This document shows positions 6,805-12,112 of a DNA stretch of 12,112 nucleotides, piece by piece. The notes under the pieces were generated by a model, which saw only the letters and a program-made list of their open reading frames with translations, searched no databases and was not told where the DNA came from. Every line of letters begins with the position of its first letter. Positions within the stretch are counted from its first letter, which is position 1. The DNA is from RBC101 sp052387735 (lineage in GTDB: Bacteria; Gemmatimonadota; Gemmatimonadetes; Gemmatimonadales; Gemmatimonadaceae): the NCBI GenBank assembly GCA_052387735.1, contig JBQTIW010000158.1:1-12112 (forward strand), in the 5' to 3' direction. The translations under genes and the position numbers were made by a program.

Positions 6805-8211
6805 ATGAGCTTCCGTCGCGGTGGTCACACACGAAGTCTTTTCGTCCTGCTCGCTGCGATGGGGTGCGCCCGAGCTGGACACGGGCCGTTGACCGGTCCG
6901 GGGATCGCGCGCGCGCCCGTTGATTCGATTGCCGCGGTCGCGTCGTTCGACACGGCCTGGGCGCGCATTGGCGCCACCTATTACGACACGACCTTTCGCG
7001 GGAACGACTGGGCCGCGCTACGCAGGCGGTTCCGTCCCTTCGCAGAACGCGCGCGCGCCCAAGTTCAGGTGCGGCAGGCCATCGAGTCGCTCTTCGTCCG
7101 GCTCGGCGACACACACTTCGCCCTGATTCCCGATGAAGTGGCTGCCACGATGCGCGGTGATTCGGTGGGTGACGTCTCCGGCAGGCCGGGCACCGCAGGT
7201 CTTCATTTCAGGCTGGTGGGCAACCAACTGCTGATTGCAGCGGTTGAGGCCAACTCCTATGCTGCCTTCAGCGGGGTGCGGGCCGGCTGGGAGGTCCTCC
7301 GGGTCGGATCGGTGCACGTGGCACCGCTGCTCGCGGCGCGTGGCGCCATTACCAATCCGCGCGATCGGCGGCGGGCGGAACTTCAGATCCCACTCAGGCT
7401 GGAATCGGCAACGCGGGGCGTGGAAGGGTCGGTAGTGGAGCTGGAGCTTCGCGAGGAGGATGGTCGCCTGCGACAGTTGGCCGTGGCGCGCAGTGCATGG
7501 GACGGCGAGGTCGTGAAGTACGGACCGCTTCCTCCGCAGTTCTTTGCCTTCGAGCATCGACGCTACGGTGACAGTCAGGGCTGTGTGGGACTGATCCGGT
7601 TCAGCGTCTGGATGACGCCGCTCCTTCCGCGCGTCGAGCGGGCAATGGAAGAGCTGTCGGCGTGCCGCGGGATCGTGATCGACCTCCGCGGCAACACGGG
7701 AGGTGTGGCGGCGCTCGTGATGGGCATGTCCGGGTTCTTCGTCGACCGTCACGTTTCGTTAGGTACGTTGACCGCGCGCGGGACGACGCTCCGGTATGTG
7801 GTGAATCCGCGCCGATCGAATCGTCGCGGAGAGGCGGTGACACCGTTCGGCGGCAACCTCGCCATCCTCGTCGACCGGCTCTCGGCCAGCACGAGCGAGC
7901 TCTTTGCGGCGGGTATGCGCGACATCGGGCGGGCTCGAGTGTTTGGGGACACCACTGCTGGTGAGGCGCTGCCGGCGACCATGGCAAAGCTCGCGAACGG
8001 CGATCTGCTCATCCACGCGATTGCTGACTTCCACGCCGCCGGGGGCGCTCGGATCGAAGCGACCGGTGTCATCCCCGACGTTGTGCTTCCGCTGAGGCGT
8101 CGAGACTTGCTCATTGCGAGCGACGTCGCGCTGGAGGCGTCTCTCAAGTGGGCCGGGGAGCGCGCGATTGGGCCAGCCGTGCCTGAACCTCTGCAGCCCC
8201 TACGTCCGTAG
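6805..8211 (+). CDS. S41-family peptidase (tail-specific protease-like), probable lipoprotein
   Basis: A 468-residue serine peptidase-like protein. The N-terminus (RR, hydrophobic SLFVLLAAMG, then C21) looks like a lipoprotein signal peptide, placing it in the envelope. A helical N-domain (40-110, ending in LGDTHFALIP as in TSP-type proteins) is followed by a PDZ-like segment (about 133-175: VGNQLLIAAV, AFSGVRAGWEVLRVG). Next come the S41 core strand GIVIDLRGNTGG (289-300) and the active-site region LVDRLSASTSELFAAGMRDIGRA with presumed nucleophile S362. The end is the typical GVIPDVVLP (421-429). The position of the catalytic Lys of E. coli Prc is Glu387 (DTTAGEAL), so the enzyme resembles the non-Lys tricorn/IRBP-type branch. 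ATG 6805 was chosen for the signal peptide; GTG 6781 is an alternative. There is no clear Shine-Dalgarno. Confidence 0.88.
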   Translation: MSFRRGGHTRSLFVLLAAMGCARAGHGPLTGPGIARAPVDSIAAVASFDTAWARIGATYYDTTFRGNDWAALRRRFRPFAERARAQVQVRQAIESLFVRLGDTHFALIPDEVAATMRGDSVGDVSGRPGTAGLHFRLVGNQLLIAAVEANSYAAFSGVRAGWEVLRVGSVHVAPLLAARGAITNPRDRRRAELQIPLRLESATRGVEGSVVELELREEDGRLRQLAVARSAWDGEVVKYGPLPPQFFAFEHRRYGDSQGCVGLIRFSVWMTPLLPRVERAMEELSACRGIVIDLRGNTGGVAALVMGMSGFFVDRHVSLGTLTARGTTLRYVVNPRRSNRRGEAVTPFGGNLAILVDRLSASTSELFAAGMRDIGRARVFGDTTAGEALPATMAKLANGDLLIHAIADFHAAGGARIEATGVIPDVVLPLRRRDLLIASDVALEASLKWAGERAIGPAVPEPLQPLRP

Positions 8212-8234
8212 GGTGCGCGGACCGTCTGCGCCCC
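8198..8234. terminator. Hairpins at the end of the S41 gene, possible terminator
   Basis: CCCTAC (8198-8203) pairs with GTAGGG (8208-8213) around GTCC, overlapping the stop codon. An alternative stem starts at GGG 8211-8213 and GCGC and pairs with GCGCCCC ending near 8234. There is no T-tract, so this is a weak candidate. Confidence 0.25.
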
Positions 8235-8297
8235 TTCGGCGTTAGATTCCGGCTTCGGATCGCGCGTGGGGGTCCGGCTTCCTCCTTGGAGACTTCA

Positions 8298-9050
8298 ATG
8301 AAAGCACGTCAGTTGCTGGCGGTGGCTGCCGTCCTGGCTACGCTGCCAGGGATCGCACGGGCGCAGGACCTACCGGCCGCAAAGGATCTGATTCAGACGT
8401 GGGCAACGGCGGTGAACGCGAGCGGATGGAAGGGCCACAAGTCGGCCCGCACGACGGCGGCTTTCGATCTCCCCGCGATGGGGATCAGCGCGAAGATGGA
8501 GTCCGCGCAGATGTTCACCCCGCCCATGTCCGTATCAAAGATCGACATCCCGGGCATGGGTGAGATGCGTCAGGGGTTTGACGGGACAACGTCGTGGAGC
8601 GTGAATCCGATGCAGGGCCCATCGGTCACACCCAAGGACCTGGCCGAAGCGCAGAAAGAAGACAACGATCCTGACAACTACTCGCGCACGTCTCCGGCCA
8701 TCGTGAGCTCGGAGACGGTGGAAAAGACCAAGCTGAATGATCAGGACTGCTTCAAAGTGAAGCACACCTGGAAGAGCGGTCGCATCAGCCATGACTGCTT
8801 TTCCGTCGCCGACGGGATGATCGTCTGGTCGCAGACCAAGACGAAGACCCCAATGGGCGAGCTGGACGTGGTCACCACGTTCTCCGCCTACAAAGACTTT
8901 GGTGGTGTGAAGCGTGCCACGACGACGACCGTGGAGCAGGGCGGCCAGCAATTCGTGATCACGCTCCAGAGTTGGGAGTGGGACACGGTGGATCCCAAGG
9001 AGTTCGCGCTTCCGCCGGAGATCAAGGCGTTGGTGGAGAAGAAGCCGTAG
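8298..9050 (+). CDS. Exported LolA-like periplasmic protein, function unknown
   Basis: A 250-residue protein with a clear signal peptide (MKARQLLAVAAVLATLPGIARA-Q, cleavage near 23). The mature part begins AKDLIQTWATAVNASGW. It then shows repeated amphipathic strands typical of the LolA/LolB-like half-barrel: ARTTAAFDLPAMGISAKMESAQ, KIDIPGMGEMRQGFDGTTSWSVNPM (about 82-106), TKLNDQDCFKVKHTWKSGRISHDCFSV (about 147-173), MIVWSQTKTKTPMGELDVVTTFSAYKDFGGVKRATTTT. The GFDGTTSWSVNPMQGP segment is common in outer-membrane lipoprotein-sorting-like proteins. True LolA is shorter (about 200 residues), and the cargo is unknown, so I give no gene name. GGAGA at 8288-8292 lies 5 nt before the ATG, which decides the start over an in-frame TTG at 8286. 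Two Cys (C154, C171 by approximate count) could form a disulfide. Confidence 0.75.
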   Translation: MKARQLLAVAAVLATLPGIARAQDLPAAKDLIQTWATAVNASGWKGHKSARTTAAFDLPAMGISAKMESAQMFTPPMSVSKIDIPGMGEMRQGFDGTTSWSVNPMQGPSVTPKDLAEAQKEDNDPDNYSRTSPAIVSSETVEKTKLNDQDCFKVKHTWKSGRISHDCFSVADGMIVWSQTKTKTPMGELDVVTTFSAYKDFGGVKRATTTTVEQGGQQFVITLQSWEWDTVDPKEFALPPEIKALVEKKP

Positions 9051-9129
9051 GCCACAGCAACTCCGTCGACTGTCGCGGTGTCTGACCAGGGAACCCATGC
9101 TCGGGATGGCGGTTGGTGACGTTCTTCGG

Positions 9130-9150
9130 GGCGATAGGCGATAGGCGATA
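9130..9150. repeat. Heptad array, G-rich copy, locus 1 left
   Basis: Three perfect GGCGATA heptads. Together with the C-rich array at 9204-9241 this forms an inverted pair around a 53-nt spacer, in the gap between the LolA-like gene and lspA. The spacer itself holds a small stem, ATCTC/GAGAT, around TCGCG. Confidence 0.9.
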
Positions 9151-9203
9151 GCAGGTCGGAATCTCTCGCGGAGATCGTCGACGCTCAACGGAATCTCCTG
9201 TCC

Positions 9204-9241
9204 TATCGCCCATCGCCTGTCGCCCATCATCGCCCATCGCC
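9204..9241. repeat. Heptad array, C-rich copy, locus 1 right
   Basis: Five heptads of the TATCGCC / CATCGCC / TGTCGCC type, with one 3-nt ATC insertion. It ends 11 nt before the lspA start codon and is the reverse complement in type of 9130-9150, so a long stem is possible in RNA or in single-stranded DNA. Confidence 0.9.
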
Positions 9242-9252
9242 CCTCACTCTCC

Positions 9253-9750
9253 ATGCCTCCTCCCAAAGCCCGCTGGTTCTGGCCGCTTGCGGCGCTGCTC
9301 CTGCTGGCCGACTGCGGCACCAAGCAGTTAGTCGAGGAGGGGCTGTCGGTCGAGCACATGCCGCACGAAGTGCTGGGCGACGCGGTGCGGCTGACGCTCA
9401 TCTACAATCCGGGAGCCGCGTTCTCCATTTCCTTAGGCGAGTATTCGCGCGTCGTCTTTTCGGTTCTGGCGATGATCATGGTTGCGGTGCTCCTGCGTCT
9501 CTACCGCGACGCCGAGTCGCACGATCGTGGCCTGGGTGCGGCGCTCGGATTGATCGTCGGTGGCGCAGCCGGCAACCTGGCCGACCGGATTCGGTCGCCG
9601 CGGGGTGTGGTGGACTTCATCGACCTCGGAGTCGGTGACTACCGCTTCTGGACCTTCAACGTCGCCGACGTGGGTGTGACCGCTGGCGCGGCGCTGCTGC
9701 TGTACATCATGTTGCGGCGTTCTCGAGACCCTGAACCGGAGCAAGGCTGA
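9253..9750 (+). CDS. lspA: Signal peptidase II (prolipoprotein signal peptidase)
   Basis: A 165-residue inner-membrane aspartyl protease that removes signal peptides from diacylglyceryl-modified prolipoproteins. It has the usual four hydrophobic segments (about 9-20, 67-83, 94-110, 136-154). All signature motifs are present: AD20-x-GTK, YNPGAAF (51-57), GGAAGNLADRI (103-113), VVDFID with catalytic D121, and FNVADVGVTAG with catalytic D139. The length is normal. The start is ATG 9253; the stretch before it is heptad repeat followed by a short pyrimidine-rich leader, and no Shine-Dalgarno is visible. The stop overlaps the start of the next gene by one base (TGATG), indicating cotranslation. The S41 protein at 6805-8211, a probable lipoprotein, could be one of its clients. 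Confidence 0.96.
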   Translation: MPPPKARWFWPLAALLLLADCGTKQLVEEGLSVEHMPHEVLGDAVRLTLIYNPGAAFSISLGEYSRVVFSVLAMIMVAVLLRLYRDAESHDRGLGAALGLIVGGAAGNLADRIRSPRGVVDFIDLGVGDYRFWTFNVADVGVTAGAALLLYIMLRRSRDPEPEQG

Positions 9751-10373
9751 TGGGTATCCTCTCCGTTCTCGTTGGTGCGGCCCTCGCCTGTCCGTGGTCC
9801 GCCGACCCGACCGCCATCTCTCCGGCGCCGACCTCCGACTCATCGTACCGGCGACTCTTTGAAAGCGGTCGATCCTACGCTGACTTCATGGCCAACGCCG
9901 AGCGACGGAAAGAGCAATGGGAAAAGAACTTCCGCGCGGCCACGGTCCCCGACGCCCTCCTGGCACGCGCCCGCGCGACGGCCGGTCCTTGGAAGCTGCT
10001 CGTCGTCGCCGTCGACGGCTGCTCCGATTCGGTCAACACCATCCCCTATATCGCGCGGCTTGTCGAGCAGCTGATGGGCGTGGAGCTGCGCGTGATCGGC
10101 AGCGACGAAGGGCGTGCCATCATGGAAGCGCACCGCACGCCTGACGGCCGCGCGGCGACGCCTACGCTGTTGCTCCTCGACGGCAACTACGAGGAGCGCG
10201 GCAGCTGGATCGAGCGCCCCGCCGAGTTGCGGCTCTGGATGACAGGCCAGAAAGGGAAGCTGAAGGACGACGGCATCTTCGAAGGGAAGATGAAGTGGTA
10301 CGACGACGACAAGGGACTGAAGACGATCGAGGAAGTCGTGGGGCTGATGGAGAAGGCTCTGGTCGGGCGATAG
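9750..10373 (+). CDS. Thioredoxin-fold protein with CxxS-like site
   Basis: A 207-residue protein. A helical N-terminal part (35-78: FESGRSYADFMANAERRKEQWEKNF...) precedes a thioredoxin-like domain: LLVVAVDGC91SDS94VNTIPYIARL, VELRVIGSDEGRAIMEAHRTPDGRAATPTLLLLD with the cis-Pro P138, then WIERPAELRLWM. The second redox Cys is absent (C-S-D-S), and the usual Trp before the first Cys is replaced. It is therefore not an ordinary disulfide reductase; a CxxS-type or non-redox role is possible. The first 18 residues are hydrophobic (MGILSVLVGAALACPW) but lack positive charge, so a signal peptide or lipoprotein site at C14 is only weakly supported. Translation is coupled to lspA by a one-base overlap; GGAG lies at 9738-9741. 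Its stop codon lies inside a heptad repeat, which encodes the final Gly-Arg. Confidence 0.82.
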   Translation: MGILSVLVGAALACPWSADPTAISPAPTSDSSYRRLFESGRSYADFMANAERRKEQWEKNFRAATVPDALLARARATAGPWKLLVVAVDGCSDSVNTIPYIARLVEQLMGVELRVIGSDEGRAIMEAHRTPDGRAATPTLLLLDGNYEERGSWIERPAELRLWMTGQKGKLKDDGIFEGKMKWYDDDKGLKTIEEVVGLMEKALVGR

Positions 10374-10384
10374 GCGATAGGCGC
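10366..10384. repeat. Heptad array, G-rich copy, locus 2 left
   Basis: Two perfect GGCGATA heptads plus a partial third. The TAG stop codon of the thioredoxin-fold gene (10371-10373) is part of the array. Confidence 0.85.
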
Positions 10385-10401
10385 GGGCCCGCCTCGGGCC
10401 C
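10385..10401. terminator. Perfect 7-bp GC hairpin between convergent genes
   Basis: GGGCCCG (10385-10391) pairs exactly with CGGGCCC (10395-10401) around a CCT loop, immediately after the left heptad array. It lies 12 nt past the thioredoxin-fold stop and between convergent genes. The position suits a bidirectional terminator, but there is no T-run, so the assignment is tentative. Confidence 0.4.
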
Positions 10402-10468
10402 TCTTCGCGTTAGAGCGTTCGCGACCGGCTGTATCACTATTTCCTCCCACATCCTGGTCCCGATCGCA

Positions 10469-10503
10469 TATCGCCCATCGCCTAGCGCCCGTCGTCCATC
10501 GCC
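10469..10503. repeat. Heptad array, C-rich copy, locus 2 right
   Basis: Five heptads (TATCGCC, CATCGCC, TAGCGCC, CGTCGTC, CATCGCC), inverted relative to 10366-10384. The stop codon and the last six residues of the minus-strand M20 amidohydrolase are encoded by it. Confidence 0.85.
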
Positions 10504-11804
10504 TCCCTACCTCCCGCCAAAAAATCCAGCGCCACCCTGCCTAACGCTTTCATCCCCGGCACCAGCGCGCCCTCGTCGGCAAAGAATCGGGGGGAGTGAT
10601 TCGGTGCCACCGTTGCCGGATCTGCACCCTTGGGCGTGACACCAAGGAAGAAGAACATCCCGGGCACCTTCTTCTGGTAAACCGAGAAGTCTTCAGCGGT
10701 CGTCGTTGGACGGCCCTCCGACACATTGGCGGCTCCAACTGCGCGTTGCAGCGATGGCACCAGCCGCGTGGTCAGGGCGGGGTCGTTGAAGGTGACTGAG
10801 TTGCCCTTCTCGATCTCGACAACCGCCCGGGCACCTGCCGCCGCAGCAAGGCTGGTGGCCAGCCGGCGGAAACGTGCGTGAATCGAATCGCGCACCGACT
10901 CGTCGAAGGTTCGTATCGTACCGCCGAGCTCCACCGAGTCGGGAATGATGTTCACACGCACGCCTCCGCGGATGTAGCCCGTTGTCAGAATCGCCGGCGT
11001 CAGCGTGAGATCGGTCTGGCGGCTGATGATCGATTGCATGTTCGTCACCAGCTGCGATGCGATCACGATTGGATCGATGCCGTTCCACGGGAGGGCGCCG
11101 TGCGTTTGCCGCCCGAGGATGGTCGCCTTCCATGTATCACTGCTGGCCATCACGCCCCCCGAGCGGAAGACGACCTTTCCGACCTCGAAAGGAAAGACGT
11201 GCAGGCCAAAGATCGCGTCGACCTTTGGGTTCTCCAGTGCGCCCTGCTCCACCATCACCGCCGCGCCGCCACGCTCGCCGATCGGCAAGCCTTCCTCGGC
11301 TGGTTGGAAGATGAACTTCACCGTGCCAGGGATGTCGGCCCTCATTCCCGCAAACACTTCGGCGATTCCCATGAGAATGGCCACGTGGTGGTCGTGTCCG
11401 CAGGCATGCATGACGCCAACATCCTGGCCGTTGAATGTCGCACGCACCGTGGACCTGAAGGGCAGGTCAACCTCCTCCACCACCGGCAGCGCATCCATGT
11501 CGGCACGAAGCGCCACGACGGGGCCCGGCTTGCCGCCTCGGAGGACTCCGATCACCCCAGTCTTCGCGACCCCGCGCTTCACCTCGAGCCCGAGCTGCTG
11601 CAGGTGATCAGCCACCAGCTTTGCGGTGCGCACCTCCTGGTTGGCGAGCTCGGGATGTTGATGGATGTCGCGCCGCCAAGCGACCACGGACGGCGTCACA
11701 GCGGTTACTCCGCGCTCGAAGGCGGCGGTGAGGATCGAGTTGGCTTGCGCGTTGAGTTGCGGCGCGAGCGCCAGAGTGAGGAGTGATCCGAAGAGGGCAC
11801 GCAT
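10482..11804 (-). CDS. Exported M20-family amidohydrolase
   Basis: A 440-residue zinc amidohydrolase/peptidase of the M20D type (hippurate, N-acyl-amino acid or IAA-amino acid hydrolase group). A signal peptide (MRALFGSLLTLALAPQLNA-Q) sends it to the periplasm. Motifs: WRRDIHQHPEL (43-53), VVALRADMDALPV (96-108), MHACGHDHH with metal ligands C135 and H137, FQPAEEG with E170/E171, GLHVFP with H202, the dimerisation-domain THGALPWNGIDPI (234-246), TAEDFSVY (369-376) and PNHSP with H403. All expected metal ligands are present and the length is normal. The actual acyl-amino acid substrate is not predictable. The ATG at 11804 is directly preceded by four heptad repeats (11805-11832), with no Shine-Dalgarno. 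The C-terminal tail AMDDGR is encoded by another repeat copy. The gene converges on lspA-thioredoxin. Confidence 0.94.
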   Translation of the reverse strand: MRALFGSLLTLALAPQLNAQANSILTAAFERGVTAVTPSVVAWRRDIHQHPELANQEVRTAKLVADHLQQLGLEVKRGVAKTGVIGVLRGGKPGPVVALRADMDALPVVEEVDLPFRSTVRATFNGQDVGVMHACGHDHHVAILMGIAEVFAGMRADIPGTVKFIFQPAEEGLPIGERGGAAVMVEQGALENPKVDAIFGLHVFPFEVGKVVFRSGGVMASSDTWKATILGRQTHGALPWNGIDPIVIASQLVTNMQSIISRQTDLTLTPAILTTGYIRGGVRVNIIPDSVELGGTIRTFDESVRDSIHARFRRLATSLAAAAGARAVVEIEKGNSVTFNDPALTTRLVPSLQRAVGAANVSEGRPTTTAEDFSVYQKKVPGMFFFLGVTPKGADPATVAPNHSPRFFADEGALVPGMKALGRVALDFLAGGREAMDDGR

Positions 11805-11832
11805 GGCGATGGGCAGTAGGCGATAGGCGATC
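11805..11832. repeat. Heptad array, G-rich copy, locus 3 left
   Basis: Four consecutive heptads (GGCGATG, GGCAGTA, GGCGATA, GGCGATC). The array starts on the base next to the M20 start codon and so forms its whole immediate 5' leader. Confidence 0.9.
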
Positions 11833-11989
11833 AGAACAGTCGCCACACGATGATTGCATCCGCAAGAGAATAAGGCTCTGCCGGCTACGCTCGCCGCGAT
11901 GGAGGAGACTGGTCGCCTGATCTCGGCTGTTGCGATCGACGCGATTTCACAGCTCAAGGCGGGGTCGAAACGCGAGTTATCCTTTCGTC
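11833..11989. other. Spacer upstream of the M20 gene, probable promoter region
   Basis: 157 nt between the inverted heptad arrays. On the minus strand it should carry the M20 promoter; I could not identify a convincing -35/-10 pair. On the plus strand an ATG at 11899 opens a frame (MEETGRLISAVAIDAISQL...) that runs off the window through the repeat array. I do not call it a gene. Confidence 0.4.
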
Positions 11990-12112
11990 TATCGCCCATC
12001 GCCCTTTCGCCCATGGCCTTTCGCCCACCGCCCAACGCCTTTCGCCCATCGACTTTTGCCCATCGACTTTTGCCCATCGACTTTTGCCCACCGCCCACCC
12101 CCACTCGCCCAC
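11990..12112. repeat. Long degenerate C-rich heptad-derived array, running off the window
   Basis: Begins TATCGCC-CATCGCC, then drifts into TTTCGCCCA, CACCGCCCA and finally longer units. It is the right, inverted partner of 11805-11832. It continues to the last base, so the true end is not seen. Confidence 0.85.
12044..12085. repeat. 14-bp tandem repeat, three perfect copies
   Basis: The unit GCCCATCGACTTTT occurs three times without mismatch inside the degenerate heptad array. It looks like a secondary amplification of a heptad plus an inserted GACTTTT block. Confidence 0.9.

Noticed and set aside
10878..11786. Plus-strand open frame of 302 codons antisense to the M20 gene
   Set aside because: The His/Arg-rich translation lacks motifs, while the minus frame carries all M20 metal-binding motifs.
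11805..12112. Possible CRISPR or origin iterons in the heptad arrays
   Set aside because: Units are contiguous 7- or 14-bp tandems, present in several spacers and in inverted pairs. There is no dnaA/rep gene and no AT-rich unwinding region.

Overview
The window is about 12.1 kb of GC-rich bacterial chromosome with eleven complete protein genes, no RNA genes, and several families of short simple repeats in the spacers. Many of the proteins have Sec-type signal peptides, often ending in an Ala-x-Ala-Gln-like site, so the cell envelope was probably Gram-negative type. The GC richness, the exported-protein style, the simple-repeat arrays and a recurrent GTTAGGC heptamer are what I would expect of a soil Gemmatimonadota or a relative. 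That placement is inference from style; there is no marker gene such as rRNA to settle it.

Left part (1-3009): a small exported protein of unknown function on the minus strand (5-565). About 390 bases of apparently non-coding divergent spacer follow. Then comes a tight plus-strand operon: a YciI-like protein (960-1262), branched-chain aminotransferase IlvE (1264-2193, one base after the YciI stop) and a dimethylargininase-type amidinohydrolase (2218-3009).

Middle (3026-8211): a minus-strand exported protein of a family I do not recognise (3026-4087) converges on the operon and diverges from a GT-B glycosyltransferase (4379-5398). A repeat-rich spacer follows, with two 30-bp units and then nine perfect 8-bp units. 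It leads straight into the start of an exported MetX-like alpha/beta hydrolase (5620-6672). Next is a probable lipoprotein peptidase of family S41 (6805-8211).

Right part (8298-12112): an exported LolA-like protein (8298-9050), signal peptidase II LspA (9253-9750) overlapping by one base a thioredoxin-fold protein (9750-10373), and a convergent exported M20 amidohydrolase (10482-11804, minus). Heptameric GGCGATA / TATCGCC arrays sit in all three spacers here. Each time a G-rich copy lies on the left and a C-rich copy on the right, so each pair is inverted. The arrays touch the start codons of lspA and of the M20 gene and contain the stop codons of the thioredoxin-like and M20 genes.

The genes are mostly ordinary metabolic and envelope functions: branched-chain amino acid metabolism, methylarginine hydrolysis, lipoprotein maturation, periplasmic proteolysis and deacylation. 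I see no defence system, mobile element, CRISPR array or prophage. The most unusual content is the repeat architecture: inverted heptad pairs hugging gene ends, and an 8-bp array in front of the hydrolase that could vary in copy number.
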